Assembly: GCA_025786725.1 (NCBI GenBank)
Contig: JAHLTZ010000009.1
Span: 186,001-250,000 of the forward strand
From: Syncephalis fuscata
Lineage: Eukaryota; Zoopagomycota; Zoopagomycetes; Zoopagales; Piptocephalidaceae
Reading direction: 5' to 3'
DNA length: 64,000 bases
This document shows, one piece after another, positions 52,225 through 63,866 of this stretch. The position numbers and the translations under genes were made by a program. Every line of letters starts with the position of its first letter. The first letter of the stretch is position 1. Under the pieces are notes generated by a model. That model had not been told where the DNA came from. It made no database searches and saw only the letters and a list, made by a program, of their open reading frames with translations.

Positions 52225-53810
52225 CTATGGATTTTTGGCATGAATAACACTAGGACCACGTTGATTGTAGTCGGCTTTGGTTATAAAATTCTTTGAATCA
52301 CTTAGTGCCACCTATTTAAATTAAACATTTATCGTTAATACGGGCATTTAATAGATTTAAATAGTTTATCCTACCTTGGACAGAATGCTTGCTCCTAAAA
52401 TACCAAATAGTTCTGGATGTTCTCGATATTCGCCAAGATAGTCGGGCACACCAACAAAGCGTATTGATGACATTTGTGCTTCACCGCCATTCTCGCTAGC
52501 CGGAAATAGCTTGGATAGTTCAAACTCTAGCCGCTCCCGCAATCCTATGTCATAATGAGTTAATTAATGGTATTTTGTTGTGTTATTATCATTATGGTTA
52601 TCAATTTACCATTTAGATGGGCACCACCACCGGTTAATATTACATACTCGCACAATGCTGATCGTTTGTCTACTTCACACGCCATGACAGCAGTGGAGAG
52701 TGCTTTTGCTAGCGATGGCAGATCCTTGCCAATCAGATGTGGATCAAACAATGGTTCAGCAAAGACCTGATGTGCACTATGGATTGTAATCTATTATTCT
52801 TACATATTAATTTACGCATTACTGTATCTTATAGATCCATACCTTGTTATTCTGATATTCTACTTGCTGTTTCTCATGTTTATCTGTAGATGTGTGCAAT
52901 ACATTACAGTTATTTGATTGGCGTAAATATTGTGCCAAACTTTCCAATAATGATGGATCAATGTTTGGCTCTACTTGTCCCGGTGCCTGTAGCAGCTTTA
53001 ACAAATAGAGATCCAAATCGGCTGTGCCCATTTCCATTCGTTGATTGGCATGTCGCTGTACAAATCCATCAATCACTGGCGTGATAACTAATACAAACCA
53101 CTATTAAATTAGTTTATTTTAATTAATCAATCAATGACTTGCCAATAGTTTCATATCCAATATCAATAACTACACCTGTCGTTGTGCCTACGCCATAGGC
53201 TGTTAACAATGGCTGATCCACCATCATCATGGCCGGCGTATTGAGCTGTTCAAATAGTATTTGCGTAACACGTTCTCTTTCGCGTTTATTCCAATCTTCA
53301 GGCACGCCCATAACAATTGGCGAGTTATTAGTAACACGTCGACAGCCCAGCTGAGTAAATAGAATATGATCGCTAAATACACTTATTAAAATTGTACTTT
53401 ATCATTATCATAGCGTGATAATTACCATAAAGCGGCAAATCGTGTCCAGTCGACAATACGACCTGTTTGAATGGGCCGCAAAACAGTATCTTCGCACTGA
53501 CTGGCCAGTGACTCGGCTTCTGCGCCAAATATCCACTGCTCTTCCGAATCTATTTCATCGTCGCCTTTCTCTTCTTCTCCTATTTCCGCAGTGCTCTGCT
53601 CAAGTGGTGGCTGGGTCTTGCGCGCCACCACTGTCGTTGAGAATTGCTTATTTTCACATTAATAAATTATTTATTTACTCGCGTTTCTAACGTATTAGTT
53701 ACCGGTAATGTTGGTGGACCTGTAGGATCGGCAACTCCTCGAGTGGCCCGAAAATAACGCGAGCCACACAGTAAAGTGACCACGTTGTCTTCGCGAAGAG
53801 CTTGTTGCAT
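52225..53810 (-). CDS. ARP9: Actin-related protein, Arp9-like (SWI/SNF-RSC subunit)
   Basis: Divergent actin fold. N-terminus MQQALREDNVVTLLCGSRYF, followed by an acidic insert (EEEKGDDEIDSEEQW). TVLRPIQTGRIVDWTRFAAL matches the 'P.qeGrI.nW' block of fungal Arp9. Then come NNSPIVMGVPEDWNKRER, TPAMMMVDQPLLTAYGVG, TGVVIDIGYET (phosphate-loop-like), VIDGFVQRHANQRM, CEYVILTGGGAHLNG (phosphate-2 motif) and a C-terminus with FGILGASILSK. In yeast Arp7-Arp9 forms a module on the HSA domain of the remodelling ATPase. Arp9 is favoured over other ARPs by the insert and the GRIVDW block, not certain. Six exons, GT-AG, in frame. It shares a 169 nt divergent spacer with HBS1. Confidence 0.75.
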
Positions 53811-53979
53811 GTTGAATAAAAAATATCCACGGCGACAAAGTGGTGAGGAAAAGAGAAACAGCGAATTGATTAAATAAAACACTCAAACACTAGCTGTAAT
53901 GACGATATCCATAATAACTTTACTTCTTCACTTTTGTAATTCACTCTGTTTACTCTACCAGAGCGTATTGCAACACAAC
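53811..53979. promoter_or_regulatory. Shared divergent promoter region ARP9/HBS1
   Basis: 169 nt between the two start codons. It probably supplies both promoters. No named site was recognised. Confidence 0.45.
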
Positions 53980-56900
53980 ATGTCGCGACACCGCAATATA
54001 CGCAATCTTGCCACAGAAGGTAGTTTGATACTTATTATCTAAAAGCGTATACACTCAATACCTAAGCGAATTAATAGATTATGGCGATGATGCCTATGAC
54101 GAAGAATATGGAGATGACTATGAAGGAATCCCAGAGCTTAACGATGAGCAAGAAGGTATAGAACTACTTGTAATGATTAATGCAGTCATGAAATTAACGG
54201 TAAATCAATAGAGGACATGCAACTAGGAACTGTGCAAGTACGCTCGCTGTTGGGCGACGAGATATCAATTACCGATGAAAAGATTCGCGAAACACTTTGG
54301 TATTATTACTTTGACATAAATCAAACTGTTGACTGGTTACTACGTAAGTTAAAAGTAAAACATATGAAATGAATCAATATTAATAAATAATATGTTAATA
54401 ATATATATATATATATATATTAGAAGAACAAATAAAAGCCAAAAAACAATCAATTGCTACAACTACAACAACAAAGTCAAAAAATACATCGGGTAAGTTT
54501 ATTTAATATGAATAGATGGAAAACAATAAGCGCAAAAGTAAAAAGGGGAGCGTATGAATATGAAAATATATAAATATAAATATTTGTGTGTGGTACTGGG
54601 TGTCTGACGGCTCAGTCGTAGGAGATGCCGCGATGGCGGTTTCGAGCGTTGATCATCATTTTGATAAAGCAGTATTGGTCACTTCAATGGCATCTACAGT
54701 GTCACCATCGACGAGGTCATTAAGCGATTTATTGAATCAAAATACGATGAAAGGAGGAATGGGCCTACGTGGATTGGCCTTGCCATCGTCGCCATCTTCC
54801 TTAAACTTGGCAGGAAATAGTTTATCAAGTCAACGTGATACTGCCGCAAAAGTCTCTTTACAGAATATTAGTAGCCATAGCAATGTTAATAGTGGTAGTG
54901 GTGTTGGTGGTTTACGGCAACTTGCTTCACTTGGTGGTGGTCAAAGTTTAAAAAGCATATCAAGTGGATCTACATCAAGTTTGGCGGCTATTGCAGCAGT
55001 AAGGGCCAATTTGTCCAACAATATCATTAAAACGCCGTCTATTTTAAATCAAGCAACTAAAAGTGATGCAGCAACAACATCTACACGGCCTATGCCCTTA
55101 TCGTTAATTAATATGGGCAAATCCACGACTACATCTTCTTCAATAGCCAATGCATTAAGCGGAACATCTTTAAAATCGTTAATGCAAAAAGACGGCAATA
55201 ATCAATTGCCTGCCATTAACGCCGCTACTACCACTACCACTTCTGCTACTGCTACTAGTGTTATGAATATAGAAAAAAATGAATGGATTGCTGCGCCTTC
55301 ATCATTTGCTTCTTTTATATTTGCAAATATTTATACTATGCACTGTCCAGTGAATGAACCATCAATGACGTCTTTACTAACATTTAATACTTTAACATCG
55401 CCAATTTCATCGATAAATGTTATAGATAAACGACAAGATAATTCACGTAAAGAAACAAAACAAGCATTGGCAGGACAACAACAGCAGCAAAAAACATTCA
55501 AGTTTGATAGTCCAAGTCCCGATGATGTTGTATTAAAGGCACAATCACAGCGTACTGGACAGAAAAGTACGTATTGCTATATTAATGTATATTAATTGGT
55601 TAATTTAATTGTAAATAATAATTAGCAAGCAAATCTAAAGAAAGTGCTCAATCCAATGATACAACACAATTTGAAATGGATATGGCCAGTCTAAATATTA
55701 ATGTGGCAAATGAAAGTGGCAATACATCGACATCTATAAAACACACACCAAAGAAAGGAAAGCTTGATGTGTTGAAGGAATTGGAGAAGCGGGAACGGCC
55801 CAATATTAATCTTATTGTTATCGGTAAGTGAAGAGTTAAAAATTATATTAATTTATTGATTTATTAATTGGCTAATATTGATAGGACATGTGGATGCGGG
55901 TAAAAGTACATTGCTAGGACATTTATTATATCTACAAGGCAACATTAATGAACACACTTATAAAAAATATCCTTGTTTATCTATTAATATTTACAATATG
56001 TATAATAATAGGATATGTTCTTAATACTAGACGATATATACAAATGAACGAGAGGCTCAAAATATTGGTAAAGGATCATTCGCACATGCTTGGGTATTGG
56101 ATGCTACAGAGGAAGAACGATCTCGGTAAGTATTACTAGATAATAGTATTGTAACAATACTAATAAATAATGTACAGTGGTATTACAATGGACGTGGCCA
56201 CAACTAGTTTAGAAACAAAGCATCGTAAATTTACTTTATTAGATGCGCCAGGCCATCGCGATTTTGTACCACGTATGATTTCAGGAGCCGCTCAAGTAAG
56301 AATGAAATGATAGATAAAGAGATATTAGCTGTATTTATCTATTCAATCTATATTCATAGGCAGATGCAGCCATTCTTGTCATTGATGCTTCTAAAGGAGG
56401 CTTTGAGGCAGGATTTGGTCAGCGAGGACAAACACGGGAGCATGTGGTGTTGGCGCGCAGTCTTGGTATTCAACAGCTAATTGTAGCTATTAATAAAATG
56501 GATACAGTAAGTTGATTGCTAACAAGTAAGCGTTATTGATGAATAATGCCATTCTATAAATACATAGGTTGATTGGTCAGCTACCCGATTCAATGAAATT
56601 AAAGAGCAGTTAAATGCTTATTTGATTCAAACGGGATTCAAGTCAAATAGCATTTCTTTTATACCGTGTAGCGGTATGAATGGTGTCAATCTATTGGATC
56701 AAGGTCGTAAGGAGCCGGGATTAGAATGGTATGCTGGTGTCACTGTTGCTGAAGCCATGGGTAAGTGGTCGTGCAATGAATGATTATAAATAATGACAGT
56801 TATTAATGTATGATTATAGATAAATTCGAATCTCCTGAACGTGCGGTAGATAAACCGTTTCGCCTACCGATAGTAGATGTATTCAAGGGATCAGTACAAG

Positions 56901-57761
56901 GAGCAGGCGGTATTTCAGTCAGTGGTAGAATTGAGAGTGGCCATGTTCAAGTGGGTGATGAAGTTATGGTTCGGCCGGGCGAAGAACTATGCGTAGTCAA
57001 AGGTAAATCGAATATATAAATATATAGATAATAATGCATCGACTAAAAATAGCATAATTAGCGATGGAAGTAGGCGATGAATTACCCGACTGGGCTGCAG
57101 CAGGAGATACAGTCACTTTAACGGTCACTGGCACTGAGATGATTCATTTTGGGTAGGCTTTAGACGAGTTTAAACTAACATTTGTGATTAATGTGATTAA
57201 TAATGTGTCGCTAGTACGGGTACTATTTTATGTTCACCTTTGACACCGGTACCTGTGGTATCTCATTTTAAAGCAAGAATTGTAGTATTTGAACCAAGTA
57301 TTCCAATTACTATCGGCTATCCGGTAAGTTTAAACAGCTAAAAAAGTTGTAGCCATCGTAACAAAGTAAATGCGTATAGACGGTACTATTCCATCATAAT
57401 TTGAATATAGCCGCCACTATTGTTAAGTTGGAAGCGGTAATCGACAAAACAACCGGAGAAGTGACTAAGAAGAATCCACGGTAAGTTGCGGAATAATTAC
57501 ACAAGCAATACTAATCTTTTATTACTTACGTATTTGCAGACATTTATCAAAGTCATCGGCTGCATTAGTAGACATTCGAACTGAAAGACCCATTTGTTTA
57601 GAGCTATTTAGCACATCAAAGGAATTAGGACGCATTACACTAAGAAAAGATGCCGATACTATTGCGGCGGGAATTGTTGTGGGTAAGTAGAAATAAATAT
57701 ATACAAATTTAGACGAATGATAATAATAACGCATTGTTTATTAATAGAGATTTTTAGTTAG
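53980..57761 (+). CDS. HBS1: Hbs1/Ski7 translational GTPase (eRF3 family)
   Basis: Partner of Dom34/Pelota in no-go and non-stop decay. The N-terminus [13 protein letters not shown] leads to an acidic HBS1 N-domain ([20 protein letters not shown], the Dom34/ribosome-binding helical region). A long Ser/Thr/Asn-rich exon (54,616-55,566) follows. The GTPase shows G1 [11 protein letters not shown]2 [14 protein letters not shown]3 [12 protein letters not shown]4 AINKMDT and G5 IPCSGMNG. Domains II/III follow ([54 protein letters not shown]), ending VVEIFS. About 14 exons. The join [18 protein letters not shown] needs removal of an AT-AC intron at 55,967-56,041. The long exon is 951 nt and symmetrical, so skipping keeps frame; with it the protein would be the Ski7-like form. 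Confidence 0.92.
54616..55566 (+). other. Possible SKI7-specific cassette exon in HBS1
   Basis: 951 nt (317 codons), phase 1 at both ends, low complexity (Ser, Thr, Asn, Ala). It carries one ordered-looking stretch, [18 protein letters not shown], resembling the PSxFA-type exosome-binding motif described for Ski7-like isoforms. Skipping would join TCG G to CA AGC without a shift. That the exon is alternative is inference. Confidence 0.5.
55967..56041 (+). other. U12-type AT-AC intron in HBS1
   Basis: A 75 nt intron starting ATATCCTTG and ending ATATAC. The branch-like GTTCTTAAT lies about 17 nt before the end. The exon ends TAT AAA AA (phase 2) and resumes A AAT GAA CGA GAG, restoring the conserved switch I region up to GITMDV. 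GT-AG alternatives in the interval leave the frame wrong or meet TGA. Confidence 0.88.
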
Positions 57762-58567
57762 CAAAAATAAATGTTTTTGTAAATGTTTTTGCGTGTAGCA
57801 TTATTGTAATGATATAAATTGGATTAGCGATTAGTTGATTGCGATGAATTTATTTAGATTGACTATTACTTTGATCCCCGGGGGTAGTAAATTATTTTAC
57901 ACAATCGATTGTAATGAGTTGATTAGATTAATTTGTATTTAAATGGCTATTTATAATAAACATTAATGTAATATAATAACATTATCGTTTTTATAAAATA
58001 GAATTGATTAGATGTAACAGAACATTGTATTAGTAATAATTTTAAGCATTTAAATAAAGAATGTAACATACTATTTAATTTCTTTAAGCATTTGAGGTCT
58101 ATCATTATTGCTGTTGGCTATGTGTAAAAGATTGATCAAATATTAACATATTACAATAAGTTATATTCTCTACAGTTATAACCACGTTAGCTATTTTAGC
58201 AATGATAGCAATAATTAGTTAACTGTTCTATTTAATTATACTAGTTTTGTTGTATTAATATATACATAGTATTTACCATTTCATTTTTACTTTTAATTTT
58301 AATATTTGCCAATTAAGTTAAATAAAATGTTATTATTATATAAAATATTGAGTATCATTTAACACTATTATACAATTTAATTAAAGTTATTGGCCATTTA
58401 GTATGATTTGTGGCTAAATGACTATTTTGATAAAGTTCAATTTATTGAACATGATGATGGCCGGTAAATGACATTAAATATCAAATTGTAATGCTTTGAA
58501 TACTTTACAGCAACAACAATATGGATTGGCATTTATTAACATATATACTAGCACATAGCCTCTACCT
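57762..58567. other. AT-rich region between HBS1 and the Fanzor relic
   Basis: 0.8 kb, extremely AT-rich. The last ~100 nt (from about 58,480) may be eroded Fanzor coding sequence, since open pieces such as QQQYGLAFINIYTS lead into it, but no alignment is possible by eye. Confidence 0.4.
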
Positions 58568-58977
58568 ATTCGGCCACTTGATGATAAAATTCCATTTATT
58601 ACTTTTGGGGCTGCTCGATTTGCCACTTTTATGAAAGACAAGATTGCTGGACTGGCCAATCGTTGCAGAAAGATGCTTAAAACTACTGAGCAACAAGGAC
58701 TTTTGGTGATTGTAGATATTGACGAATACAATACATCAAAGTCTGTTCCAAATGCAAGAAAATGAAGATGGCAGGTTTACATTTGGAGAAACACAACAGC
58801 ACAATGCATAGCGTACTTGTTTGTTAAAACAAAAATTGTCGTACGGTATGGCAGCGTGATGTTAATGCCAGCAGAAACATGCACAGTATATTCAGTACAA
58901 TGGCCAGTGGCGAATCAAGGCCTTCTGATTTCTTACCACCTATTACTACAAGAAATCAAACTGACACTGTTGCATAA
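58568..58977 (+). pseudogene. Relic of a Fanzor (eukaryotic TnpB-like) nuclease, C-terminal part
   Basis: Open piece 1 reads IRPLDDKIPFITFGAARFAT, then FMKDKIAGLANRCRKMLK and VIVDIDEYNTSK. After a one-base slip at about 58,740 (TCAAAGTCT) the next frame reads KVCSKCKKMKMAGLHLEKHN, then SVLVC, a TAA at 58,825-58,827, NKNCRTVWQRDVNASRNMHS, and GESRPSDFLPP to a TAA at 58,975. This order is the end of Fanzor/TnpB proteins: the DEY-TSK segment, a CxxC...CxxxxC zinc ribbon, the RuvC-III RDVNAxRN with its catalytic Asp, then a G-x-RP-x-F tail. The N-terminal half (WED/REC and RuvC-I) is not found. It is a dead, truncated insert. An inverted repeat starts at its 3' end. Confidence 0.72.
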
Positions 58978-59210
58978 ACATCATAATCAAATGTAGAGTT
59001 TTATTGTAAGTAGCATGAAATACTATTTAATATTTATTTTGATATTGAAAATTGGCAGATTAATTAAGACACTGATTAATTCAATCGGAGTTGACGTGGC
59101 ACTGCTTCAACAAACCATTTCTCAGTAGTAGAAACGGATAGACGATTTGTTATTCGTTATTGATCTTTCTGTCCCCAGTTTAAAGACAGGTAGTCAAAGT
59201 ACGGTAGCTT
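58966..59210 (+). repeat. Inverted repeat, left arm (at Fanzor 3' end)
   Basis: The reverse complement aligns, with scattered differences, to 63,626-63,866. Shared pieces: CACTGTTGCAT, TAGCATGAAATACTATTTAA (TAGCACGAAATACTATTTAA in the other arm), ACACTGATTA, and the inner end GTCAAAGTACGGTAG. The arm overlaps the last codons of the Fanzor relic and may be the element's terminal region. Confidence 0.75.
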
Positions 59211-59932
59211 TGAAAATTTAATGATAATCGAATTAACCAGCAAGTCACCATCACCATAAATTCGTCAGCATCGCCATTATCCTGTACGCATATATCATTT
59301 ATCCATACCCATTGCATTGCATATCCATTGATCTGCATATCATTCTGTCCTACAATAAACGTGTTGTATTCAAAGCTGTTGTTTGGTGCTATTTTTATCA
59401 TTTGTGGGTCTGAATTCATTTTACTTATTTTACTCATTAAGTTATGTACACTAGGCATCGCCATTGTTATTAGTCCACCGTCTTATCTTCATCAATCTTT
59501 GCCTTATATTATTTTATATTTTGTTAGCTATACTTTTTAAACAAAACTTATTTATTTGTTGCTAGCTATATCCGATTCAAGTTTAATCATAATAATAAAA
59601 ATGCGTAATTTCAAAGCTAAAGATTCCAACCGTTCATACAATTACTAGTACGTTTATATTCCTTGTAGCCAGCTTGCTAGACTCGTTCGTCATACGTTAT
59701 GACTTCTATATTTGACGATGATGGTCAAAAGGATGCATTTTAAGGCCTTTGTGGCTTTCTAGCATTTTTTACCTGTCCTCGCTACCCAGTCCATTGATAT
59801 ATATAATAATTTTACAAGTTGGTATTTCATGATATTTTATTATCCTATATAACTGCCTGTTTATTTAGTTCTTTCAAATACACATTGTTTCTATTCACAG
59901 TCTTAGGTTTAGTAAAACGCCTTGTTATCAAT
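59211..59932. other. Region upstream of methyltransferase copy 4
   Basis: 0.7 kb. A segment at about 59,222-59,340 resembles 61,589-61,680 and part of 32,880-32,930. From about 59,735 (TTTTAAGGCCTTTGTG) it is a diverged version of the methyltransferase 5' flank. Open frames here are not protein-like. Confidence 0.45.
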
Positions 59933-60982
59933 ATGGAACATTACAAAACACTGCATCCGGTCAACAGCAAGCAGAAGATTCATCTTTTGTATATGAAACA
60001 GGCCGGCGTTTTCATGGTGACAAAAATGCACCTTATCCGCTGCCTAATGATTCAAGTGAATCAGATAGGTAAGTATCTAAGTATAAGACAAATAGCACTA
60101 AGTCTTATAAGTAGTCTTTATTTCATAATTATTTAGGCTAGATAGACAACATTTTATAATTAACCATTTAATCAATGGGAATCATATGGGCAAGTTAGCT
60201 AATCCGCAAAAGATTTTAGAAGTGGGCAGTGGTAGCGGTACATGGGCTAAGGTAAGCAACTGTGTTTATTAAAGCACTCAGAAATGATTAACGTTAAGCA
60301 GGAAATGGCAGAGGAATTTCCGCAATCTGAAATAAATTGCATTGATATATCTCCAGAACTGTCGACGACCAAGCTTCCCAGCAATGTCAAGTTTGAAACC
60401 ATGAATGCTCTCGAAGGTAAGATTAATAATTATTGACATCACAGAATCAAATTAATCATCCAAATAATACTAGGTATCAAGTATGAAGACAATACGTTTG
60501 ACTATGTTCATATGCGGCTATTATGCGCAGCAATGCCAGAAAACTCTTGGCCTGTAGTCATTAAGGATCTAACACGTGTTTGCTCGACTGGTGGAACCAT
60601 TGAACTCGTCGAAACCAACGCTCAGTTGCAAAATCCTGGACCATTAGGTCAAGAGGTTAATGTGTGGATTGATGGTGTGTGTCGCGCGCGTAGCGTCAAC
60701 GTACATAAGATCTGGCAGATACCGCAGATGATACAAGAAGCTGGTCTACAACTAGAGACTGAACATTATGTTGAACTTCCGCTTGGCGAGTGGTGCGATC
60801 AAGTGGGCCGTCAGGGGTGGCTCAATATGCTTGAAGTAGTCAACTCACTAAGCGCTAAGATAATAGCTACCAGCGATGTTACAAAAGAAAGGATAGACTA
60901 TGTTCTTGAAAACCTGCACGAAGAAATTATCGCTAATCGTACTTCTTGGAAAGTGGGAGTATTTGTTGGACACAAACCATAA
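59933..60982 (+). CDS. LaeA-like SAM methyltransferase, copy 4 (one frame break)
   Basis: All four exons are present. Exon 1 has one apparent missing T near 59,944 (CATTAC against CATTTAC in copy 5); beyond it YETGRRFHGDKNAPYPLP is open. Exon 2 carries ILEVGSGSGTWAK (motif I, with Ser for the second Thr). Exon 3 EMAEEFPQSEINCIDISPEL. Last exon MRLLCAAMPENSWPVVIKDL, GGTIELVETNAQLQNPGPLG, IPQMIQEAGLQLETEHY, ELPLGEWCDQVGRQGW and VFVGHKP. It could be functional if the exon 1 break is a consensus error. 60,277-60,507 is virtually identical to copy 2, unlike its other exons, which points to gene conversion. Confidence 0.75.
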
Positions 60983-61965
60983 AGACTAAATAGTGTTAGT
61001 ATTGACTCTAATTGTAACAAGTTGAGTGGTAATAACTTTCTTGTTACAACAAACCAAGTGTTAAAAGTATGACAATATTAGTTAAACCACCTTCATTGCA
61101 TTTATATAAATAACATTGGTATGTAACCGATAGTCCCTGACAATCCCTGGTAGACCCTGACGGACCTTGAACTATTTTTTAATATGAAATTACGCATTTA
61201 ATATTGCTAGTATAATATCTTTACTAACAAATATCAAAATTATAAAATGGTTTAGCAATACACACATATAATAAAAACATTATCTATTTTTATTCACAAT
61301 ATCGTGTTTACGGTTGTTACATTAATAATTTTATAAATAAATTTATTTTGTTAAACATGATTATAGTGTCAATTTATAATTATATTCAAATTGGCTAATT
61401 ATACCGATTTCTATCACTGATACTCAAATAATAATATCAATAGTTTATTTAGCTCATTGTCTTGTTTATTTCTGTTGCTGATATTATACAATTATTAAAC
61501 AGTTTCTTAGCCATTTGCTTTAATTTAAGGGTCAAATAAATGCATTCGATAGTATTCTTTTCATTAAAAATAAAATCGGATGGTGGATGACATCAGCCAT
61601 CAAAACTATCATCACCATAAATTTATCATCGCCATCATTATTCTGTACACATATCCTATATCTACATACTCCATTTCATTGTATTTTTTAGTAAAAACTT
61701 TAACTAGATAACAATAGAATAATACTAGCGTAAAAAACAGTACTGTATTAAAATGTAGACAATTATGTGCGTATTCATGTTGAGCGCATATTTTCAATAT
61801 GTTAAAAATATGAAGGCAACATATGCTTTTATTTCTTGAGCATATGAGCTCTTTTGTGTGTATTAAAATATAACCGTTGTTTACATAGCTGCCTCAATTT
61901 AATTTGTCTAAATTCAAATTAAATTGCCAAGTATCTATGTAAGCTGATCCTAATGGTATCACGCC
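60983..61965. other. Spacer after methyltransferase copy 4
   Basis: 1 kb, AT-rich. 61,343-61,500 is a direct repeat of 32,601-32,760. A tandem-like CCCTGAC motif occurs at 61,134-61,162. No gene was seen. Confidence 0.5.
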
Positions 61966-62465
61966 AGAGCCATCATTATCAAGTGCTGTTTAACGCTGAA
62001 GAAATGACGTATACCTTTAAGGCCTATGGCCAATTAAAATTCTAGCTTTAACTTACAACAGTATATCCATTTTACTACATATTCTTTTATCATATAGTGA
62101 ACACTATTAAACTGCTGTCAACTTGGCACTACTTTTACTATTTATAAACCCACTTATTCATATGATTAATAACATATTCACACTTATTTGCAATCAACTT
62201 TCAAAACATTCTCACTGTGCATAGTGACTTCTATAAGCCGTTAAAAAGGCTGGGCAAAAAGATGCGTCTTAAGGCCTTTGTGCCATTCTAGCATTCCACA
62301 TGGTAGCACTGCTTAATTTAACAATACATATGGTAATTATACAAGTTGATGACACATTCCGTGATACTGTATTGCTCTATATAATTGCCTAATTTATTTA
62401 GTTATTTGCAAGTGCACATCGTTTTTATTCACAGCCGTAAATTTAGTAAACACCTTGTTATCGAT
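61966..62465 (+). repeat. 5' flank of methyltransferase copy 5 (repeat arm)
   Basis: Near-identical direct copy of 31,021-31,520 and inverted copy of part of 19,899-20,410. Confidence 0.85.
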
Positions 62466-63494
62466 ATGGAACATTTACAAAACACTACATCCGGTCAACA
62501 GCAAGCAGAAGACCGTCTTTAGTATATGAAGCAGGCCGGCGTTTTCATGGCGACAAAAATGCACCTTATCCGCTGCCTAACGATTCGAGTGAAATAAATA
62601 GGTAAGCATTTGTGTATAAGGCAATATAACACCTAGTAAATAGCCACTATTCCATGAATATTTAGGCTAAATACACAGCATCCTGTATTTAAAAAACTAC
62701 TTAATGGCAACTACATGAGTAAGCTAAACAATCCAAAAAGAATTTTGGATGTTGGCAGTGGTACTGGTATATGGGCAGTGGTAAGTAGTTGCGTTTGCTA
62801 CAGCACTCAGAAATGATTAACGTTAAGCAGGAAATGGCAGAGGAATTTCCGCAATCTGAAATAAATTGCATTGATATATCTCCAGAACTGTCGACAACCA
62901 AGCTTCCCAGCAATGTCAAGTTTGAAACCATGAATGTCTCAAGGTAGATTAGTAACTTAATACAAACAGATCATATTAATATCCAAATTATTAGGTATCA
63001 ATACGAGACAATACATTTGATATATTCATCTGCGACTATTAGGCGTGCAATACGGAAAATTATTGGATTAATTATCAAGGATCTGGCACGCCTTGCTCCC
63101 CCGGCGGTAGCATTGAGTTCTTTGAAACCGACAGCCTATTAAAAAATGCTGGACCATTGGGCCAAGAGGTCAATTCCTGGTTTAATACTTTGTGTCGTAG
63201 TCGTGGTTCCAATGTGAGTAAGTTTTGGGAGATACCGCAAATGATGCAAGAGGCCGGCCTACAAATGGAAGTTGAGCACTTTATCGAAATTCCTATTGGA
63301 GAATGGTGTGACCAAGTAGGTCGTCATGGCTGGACTGACTATTACAACCTAATCAGTCCACTGTGCACTAAAATTATGTCTACATGCAATGTTACAAAAG
63401 AAAGATTCGACTATGTTCTCGCAAATTTGCACGAAGAGAATGTCGCTCATCGTGTTTATCGAAAATGGGTATATTTGTCGGCCGCAAACCATAA
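62466..63494 (+). pseudogene. LaeA-like SAM methyltransferase, copy 5 (degenerate)
   Basis: Closest to copy 2. Exon 1 is frameshifted. Exon 2 has RILDVGSGTGIWAV and exon 3 EMAEEFPQSEINCIDISPEL. The start of the last exon (62,998-63,130) has many small losses, so NTFDYxHMRLL is only partly readable. From 63,157 it is open again (GQEVNSWFNTLCRSRGSNV, IPQMMQEAGLQMEVEHF, PIGEWCDQVGRHGW), then loses one base at about 63,460 before the GRKP end. The density of breaks is greater than in the conserved genes, so this is probably a true pseudogene. Confidence 0.8.
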
Positions 63495-63625
63495 AGAATA
63501 AATAGCGTTAGCATTGACTATAGTTGTTTTATAATTAAATTCATCTTGTTAAGTATTTATACTTTGTTCTTAAATAACTACTATGTAATAAATGACTTTT
63601 TTCATTATAACCAACTTTATTAAAT

Positions 63626-63866
63626 AATGGATCTACCGTACTTTGACTCCCATTCTTGAACTAAACAAAAAGATCAATAGCGAATAATAAACCATCGATC
63701 ATTTTAATACAGAGAATTGTTAATTATTGAAGCAGTGTCACATTAACTCCGATTAAACTAATCAGTGTCAATTAATCAGCACAATTTTTAATATCCAACA
63801 TCAGTATTAATAAGTGTTAAATAGTATTTCGTGCTATTTGTAATAAAATATTACATTAATTATGAT
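63626..63866 (-). repeat. Inverted repeat, right arm
   Basis: Diverged inverted match of 58,966-59,210. The inner end CTACCGTACTTTGACT and outer part ATGATGCTGATGCAACAGT are recognisable. Beyond it (63,867-64,000) no Fanzor coding sequence was seen. Confidence 0.72.
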
